Source: Trichopria drosophilae (Eukaryota > Arthropoda > Insecta > Hymenoptera > Diapriidae). From it: a DNA stretch of 64,000 nt. A model generated the notes under the pieces. The model searched no databases. It was not told the origin of the DNA and saw nothing but the letters and a program-made list of their open reading frames with translations. Positions 60,970 to 64,000 of this stretch are shown here, one piece after another (positions within the stretch are counted from its first letter, which is position 1; the number at the start of each line of letters is the position of its first letter). The translations under genes and the position numbers were made by a program. The stretch is taken from assembly GCA_030407085.1 (NCBI GenBank), contig CM059585.1, positions 94,396,501 to 94,460,500 of the forward strand. The letters are read 5' to 3'.

Positions 60970-61262
60970 AGGTGTTGCAGGTCACCGATTACGAAGTCCA
61001 GGTAGCACGTGTTCTGCTAGATAACATCGAAAACTACGGATCACACTACCTGGACTCCATAATCGGCACCCTTGAATACCTGGAGCACGTGTTCGGATAA
61101 GGGCAAACAGATAAGGGCAAGATAAGGGCAAACACTACGGAGCGCGCTACCTGGGCTCGGTAATCGGCGACCTTAAACACCTGGAGCACGTGTTCTACGA
61201 CATAAGATCAAAAACTATGGAGCGCCCTACCTGGACTCCGTAATCGGTGACCCTGAGCACCT
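60970..61262. repeat. 293-bp element with 36-bp inverted ends and internal tandem units
   Basis: The left end AGGTGTTGCAGGTCACCGAT and on to CAGGTAG is matched by the complement of the right end, AGGTGCTCAGGGTCACCGAT and on to CAGGTAG. Between them lie about three tandem units of CTACCTGGACTCC.TAATCGG, CACCTGGAGCACGTGTTC and CTACGGAGCGC. CACGTGTTC recurs at 61006, 61086 and 61187, giving steps of 80 and 101 bp. The longer step contains a local triplication of ATAAGGGCA. Non-coding. Confidence 0.75.
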
Positions 61263-62995
61263 TTACTAGTACATATCGTGGTTCATATCATGTACGACGT
61301 TGTTTATGACTCATACTTTCATCATTATATAATATATTTTATGAATCCGTTGTTGACACAAATTTCATGATCAAGTACATTAATAGTCCTGTCAATTTAA
61401 AAAAAAATTAAAAAAAACATCCATAAACGGGCATTAAAACTTAATTAAATTTAAGATTTCATTATTTGAAAATGAATAGTCTAGTACATAACAACAAAAT
61501 TAAAATACATTCATAATTTGACATTAAAAGCTAATGAAATTTAAGATTATTTCTAACAGTGTAGTTATTGCTGCACTCATTGAATTGTATAGTAACAATA
61601 TTTTGTTTTTCGTCATGATGCACCGAGGAAGTTTTAAGCTTGTTCCGTTTGAAAAAACGAACGTTAAAACAATGATTAACGTAGGTTTCGTTAGCAGCTG
61701 TCGCTATGGGGGTCGTCCAATATTTTCGAAAGAAGTCGAATCAATAATGGGCCTTTAATTCGGACGTGTTCCGACGAGGAAATGTCTCAAATTAGCCGAG
61801 GTCACTTAAGGGGGTTATATAAAAAAAATAAAATAAAACGCTAATACTACCGTAAATCTTATAGTTGCACCAAACGATTGCACATCAATGATGTACATAG
61901 TATGTTTCTTCTTTTACAATTAACTTTCATACTTCTAATCTTTCGTGGCTTTAATTTGGCTGCGAGAGTTAATTACTTGAATCCAACACTTTGGAAATTT
62001 TATTACTAGTTGAATAATAATTAAATTTTCATTATGTGAATATGATGAAATACGGCATCATATAAAAATTGTTGCGGAACAATTTTGTATCAGCTTATGT
62101 ACACATGTATTAACATCTGATAATTCCGTGACTTGAACTATTAGAAGAGATTCACAAAGAAACGATTGTTTCGATATAATTGGTGCATTGTCGATAGTAA
62201 AACATAACGTAGTAGTCTTAGATTATAAAAAAGAGTTTTTGATAAAGTTTAATATCCGGTCCATTCCGTAAGTGGAATATTTTATTTCCTTTCAACTGCA
62301 CATATCTAGTCCATTTTCAGCGATTGGCATCTGATCAAATATTGGATCGATCTAACAAGAGTCGGGGACCGATTTGCTAACCGACACATCCAGTCTCCGA
62401 ACTCGAGACGTTCATCAAATTTCTTTCTGAAGTCTTATCAGACCTAAGGACAGTGACCCTGGGAAAATCTATCCGAGGTTACTTGCAGCCATCTCGATTC
62501 TGTAGAACTGTCAATTAAACTCTATTGGCCGTAACTACTTAGAGCGAATAGTCGGAGGGAGAGTTATCGGAGAGAGATATCGGGACTTCAAAGTGTAGTG
62601 CACCAACCATTTTGTACTAAAATTTCGATGTATGACTCTTGCGATATAATCGACAACCTTATTGCGTTACTCGGACCGTCTTTGTTGGAAACAATACTAA
62701 ATTAAATAAAAAATAGGAATTTTAAGTTGATTTTATAATATTTCACGAATTACTAATCGCATATTATTATATTTAATTAATGAGAAGACCCAAGAGGGAC
62801 TTCTCATTAATTGTTTAGTAAATGATAAGATAGACAATATTATTAAACGCAAATATGTGTTCTACGTGAAAAATTCGGTTCATCGATATTTAAAATGACG
62901 ACATAAGTAAGTTTAAGAGACAAATACAATGTCTTTCATGAAAACCACACGATCAATTAAAAAATTTGTTTCAAGTATTAAAGAATAGTAGTTTT
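61263..62995. other. AT-rich stretch, nothing coding
   Basis: The word TTAAGGGGGTTATAT (61788-61802) resembles a TTAA-element end, but no partner is visible. A GC-richer block at 62340-62700 could be an old LTR or unique DNA; I cannot show matching ends. No gene was recognised. Confidence 0.35.
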
Positions 62996-63150
62996 CGATA
63001 CAAGTGCGTATGCGTAACGAACTTTACACATACACACGTGTGCCGAAATATTGTTTACGTACGGCTTTTCCGTGCGTAAAGTATAATCGAGTGCGTAAAG
63101 TTTACATTACGCACGAGTTTACTTTACGCACCGAAAAGACGTACATAAAT
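62996..63150 (+). mobile_element. MITE family A, copy 4 (diverged)
   Basis: It begins TAGTAGTTTTCGATACAAGT GCG and has CACACGTGTGCCGAAATATT and then several GCGTAAAG/CTTTACGC hairpins. The GAGCCGAAGGCGAG centre of copies 2 and 3 is absent, and the far terminus is not clear, so this is a rearranged or truncated member. Confidence 0.65.
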
Positions 63151-63303
63151 TTTTTTTTTATATTATTTTACGTCGACTTTTCTAAACCCATATGGGACTA
63201 AATCGCAACGGGACCTACAGTTTATGAAGGTAGAATCCTAACCACCTGAGCTTTGCCGTTATTAGACACTTATAAACAAATACAGATGTATCCCGTTGAC
63301 AGA

Positions 63304-63375
63304 TGGCAGAGGCCGGGATCGAACCAGGGTTTTCTGATTACGAAGCCGATACTCTACCAACTGAGCCACCGAGTA
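63304..63375 (-). other. tRNA-Thr(CGT)-like sequence with broken acceptor stem
   Basis: Read on the minus strand it has TGGCTCAGTTGGTAGAGT (A box), an anticodon-loop-like TTCGTAA and CCCTGGTTCGATCCCGG (B box). The acceptor arms (TACTCGG and CTCTGCC) do not pair, and the anticodon stem has two mismatches. It is a tRNA relic or the head of a tRNA-derived SINE, not a working tRNA. Confidence 0.6.
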
Positions 63376-63640
63376 TTAAAGACAATTCCACAATGGCATG
63401 TGGCGTTTTACACAATGCTATGTATCGGTTTTCTCAGATGTAACCTCTCATTTTTTATTTTGATTAGAAAGCTGATCTGGCTAAAGTTGGCCGACAAATG
63501 TTTACGCATCATTGTAGAAATAGCCATAGTACAATTTTATGTAGACGCTAAGCGCTGTCAATAAACACTCGAAAAAACAGAATGGCCACTGAAAGCTCTT
63601 CGAGGTGTTAAGTCAAGGTTCAGCGAAAACTGCCGGACAA

Positions 63641-63800
63641 ATTATTATTATTACGACTTTATTGGCCTTATTAAAATAGTTACAAACAATAAATATACAT
63701 ATAAACAGATATGCCAAAAGGCGAGCCACAGCTGATGCTGTTTTACAGACTGACCTCAAATTGGAACTAAAACTGTATCACTGTGCACCGTTTGAATCGT
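63641..63800 (-). mobile_element. 3' end of a 5'-truncated non-LTR retrotransposon
   Basis: On the minus strand the sequence ends GGCCAATAAAGTCGTAATAA TAATAATT, a polyadenylation-signal-like AATAAA followed by a TAA-repeat tail, as in many insect LINEs (CR1/I/R1-like groups have such tails). Upstream is CTGTGGCTCGCCTTTTGGCA and AT-rich 3'UTR-like sequence. No ORF is present, so it is a 5'-truncated copy. The family is not identified and the 5' break is approximate. Confidence 0.55.
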
Positions 63801-64000
63801 AAATTTGTTTGGGAAAATTAAATTAAAATGATTACAAGTAAATAACAAAAATTATGCAAGTATAATCTACGAAATTGCATTAAACGTTATTCTTTATTAT
63901 TTTCTTGATAGATATTTTGATTCTAAAGCTCTCGAAAAATATTTACGGTTCAAACGATGCGCGAGATATATGATTGTTTACAGTTAATGTAATAGCTTTA
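63801..64000. other. AT-rich edge of the window
   Basis: Featureless AT-rich sequence to the end of the window. Confidence 0.4.

Noticed and set aside
61788..61802. TTAAGGGGGTTATAT as a TTAA-transposon end
   Set aside because: No matching inverted end within a reasonable distance.
62340..62720. Possible solo LTR
   Set aside because: I could not show terminal TG..CA ends or a flanking duplication.

Overview
The window looks like AT-rich nuclear DNA of an arthropod, most likely an insect. The signs are very low coding density, spliceosomal intron signals, many short inverted-repeat transposon relics, a LINE 3' end, tRNA-derived pieces and a short stretch of CCTAA-like motifs (the insect telomere unit is TTAGG). 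There are no operons, no CRISPR and no bacterial signals. The species cannot be told from the sequence.

The only gene model I support is on the minus strand at about 17.6-18.5 kb. A CpG-rich island (18.26-19.0 kb) leads into a first coding exon (18160-18255, Kozak-like ATG, in-frame stop 39 bases upstream) and a second exon (17620-17726, TTACAG acceptor, GTAAGT donor). Together they give about 67 residues of a basic, helical-looking N-terminus of unknown family. The rest of the gene must lie further left, possibly beyond the window; I could not follow it.

Almost everything else is repeats or featureless AT-rich sequence. From left to right: a degenerate purine-rich array at 1-1.4 kb; a tandem duplication at 2.2 kb; copies of two hairpin MITE families (called A and B here) at 3.2-4.8 kb; an 82-bp TTAA-flanked mini-element at 3.7 kb; a 198-bp MITE at 6.4 kb; patches of higher GC at 8.6-12.4 kb with coding-like but unconfirmed open frames; a roughly 260-bp tandem repeat beside exon 2; a 3-kb T-rich tract from 19 kb; inverted repeats at 27.8 and 28.2 kb; a dispersed repeat at 32.3 kb that recurs at 55.6 kb; a 653-bp foldback element at 36.1 kb; a hairpin-rich element with a poly-G core at 37.7 kb; a dense hairpin cluster at 41.3-42.7 kb; two adjacent DNA-transposon relics at 46.8-47.9 kb; an 809-bp foldback element at 50.5 kb; two inverted minisatellite elements at 58.9 and 61.0 kb; another family A copy at 63.0 kb; a tRNA-like sequence at 63.3 kb; and a 5'-truncated LINE tail at the right end.

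The most interesting observations are the two foldback elements, which share CACGG termini and 2-bp flanking duplications; the head-to-head pair of family B elements; the two inverted minisatellite elements; and several GC-richer islands with protein-like reading frames (12.1, 30.4, 34.6, 53.4 and 56.8 kb) that need a homology search. I found no evidence of a new multi-gene system.
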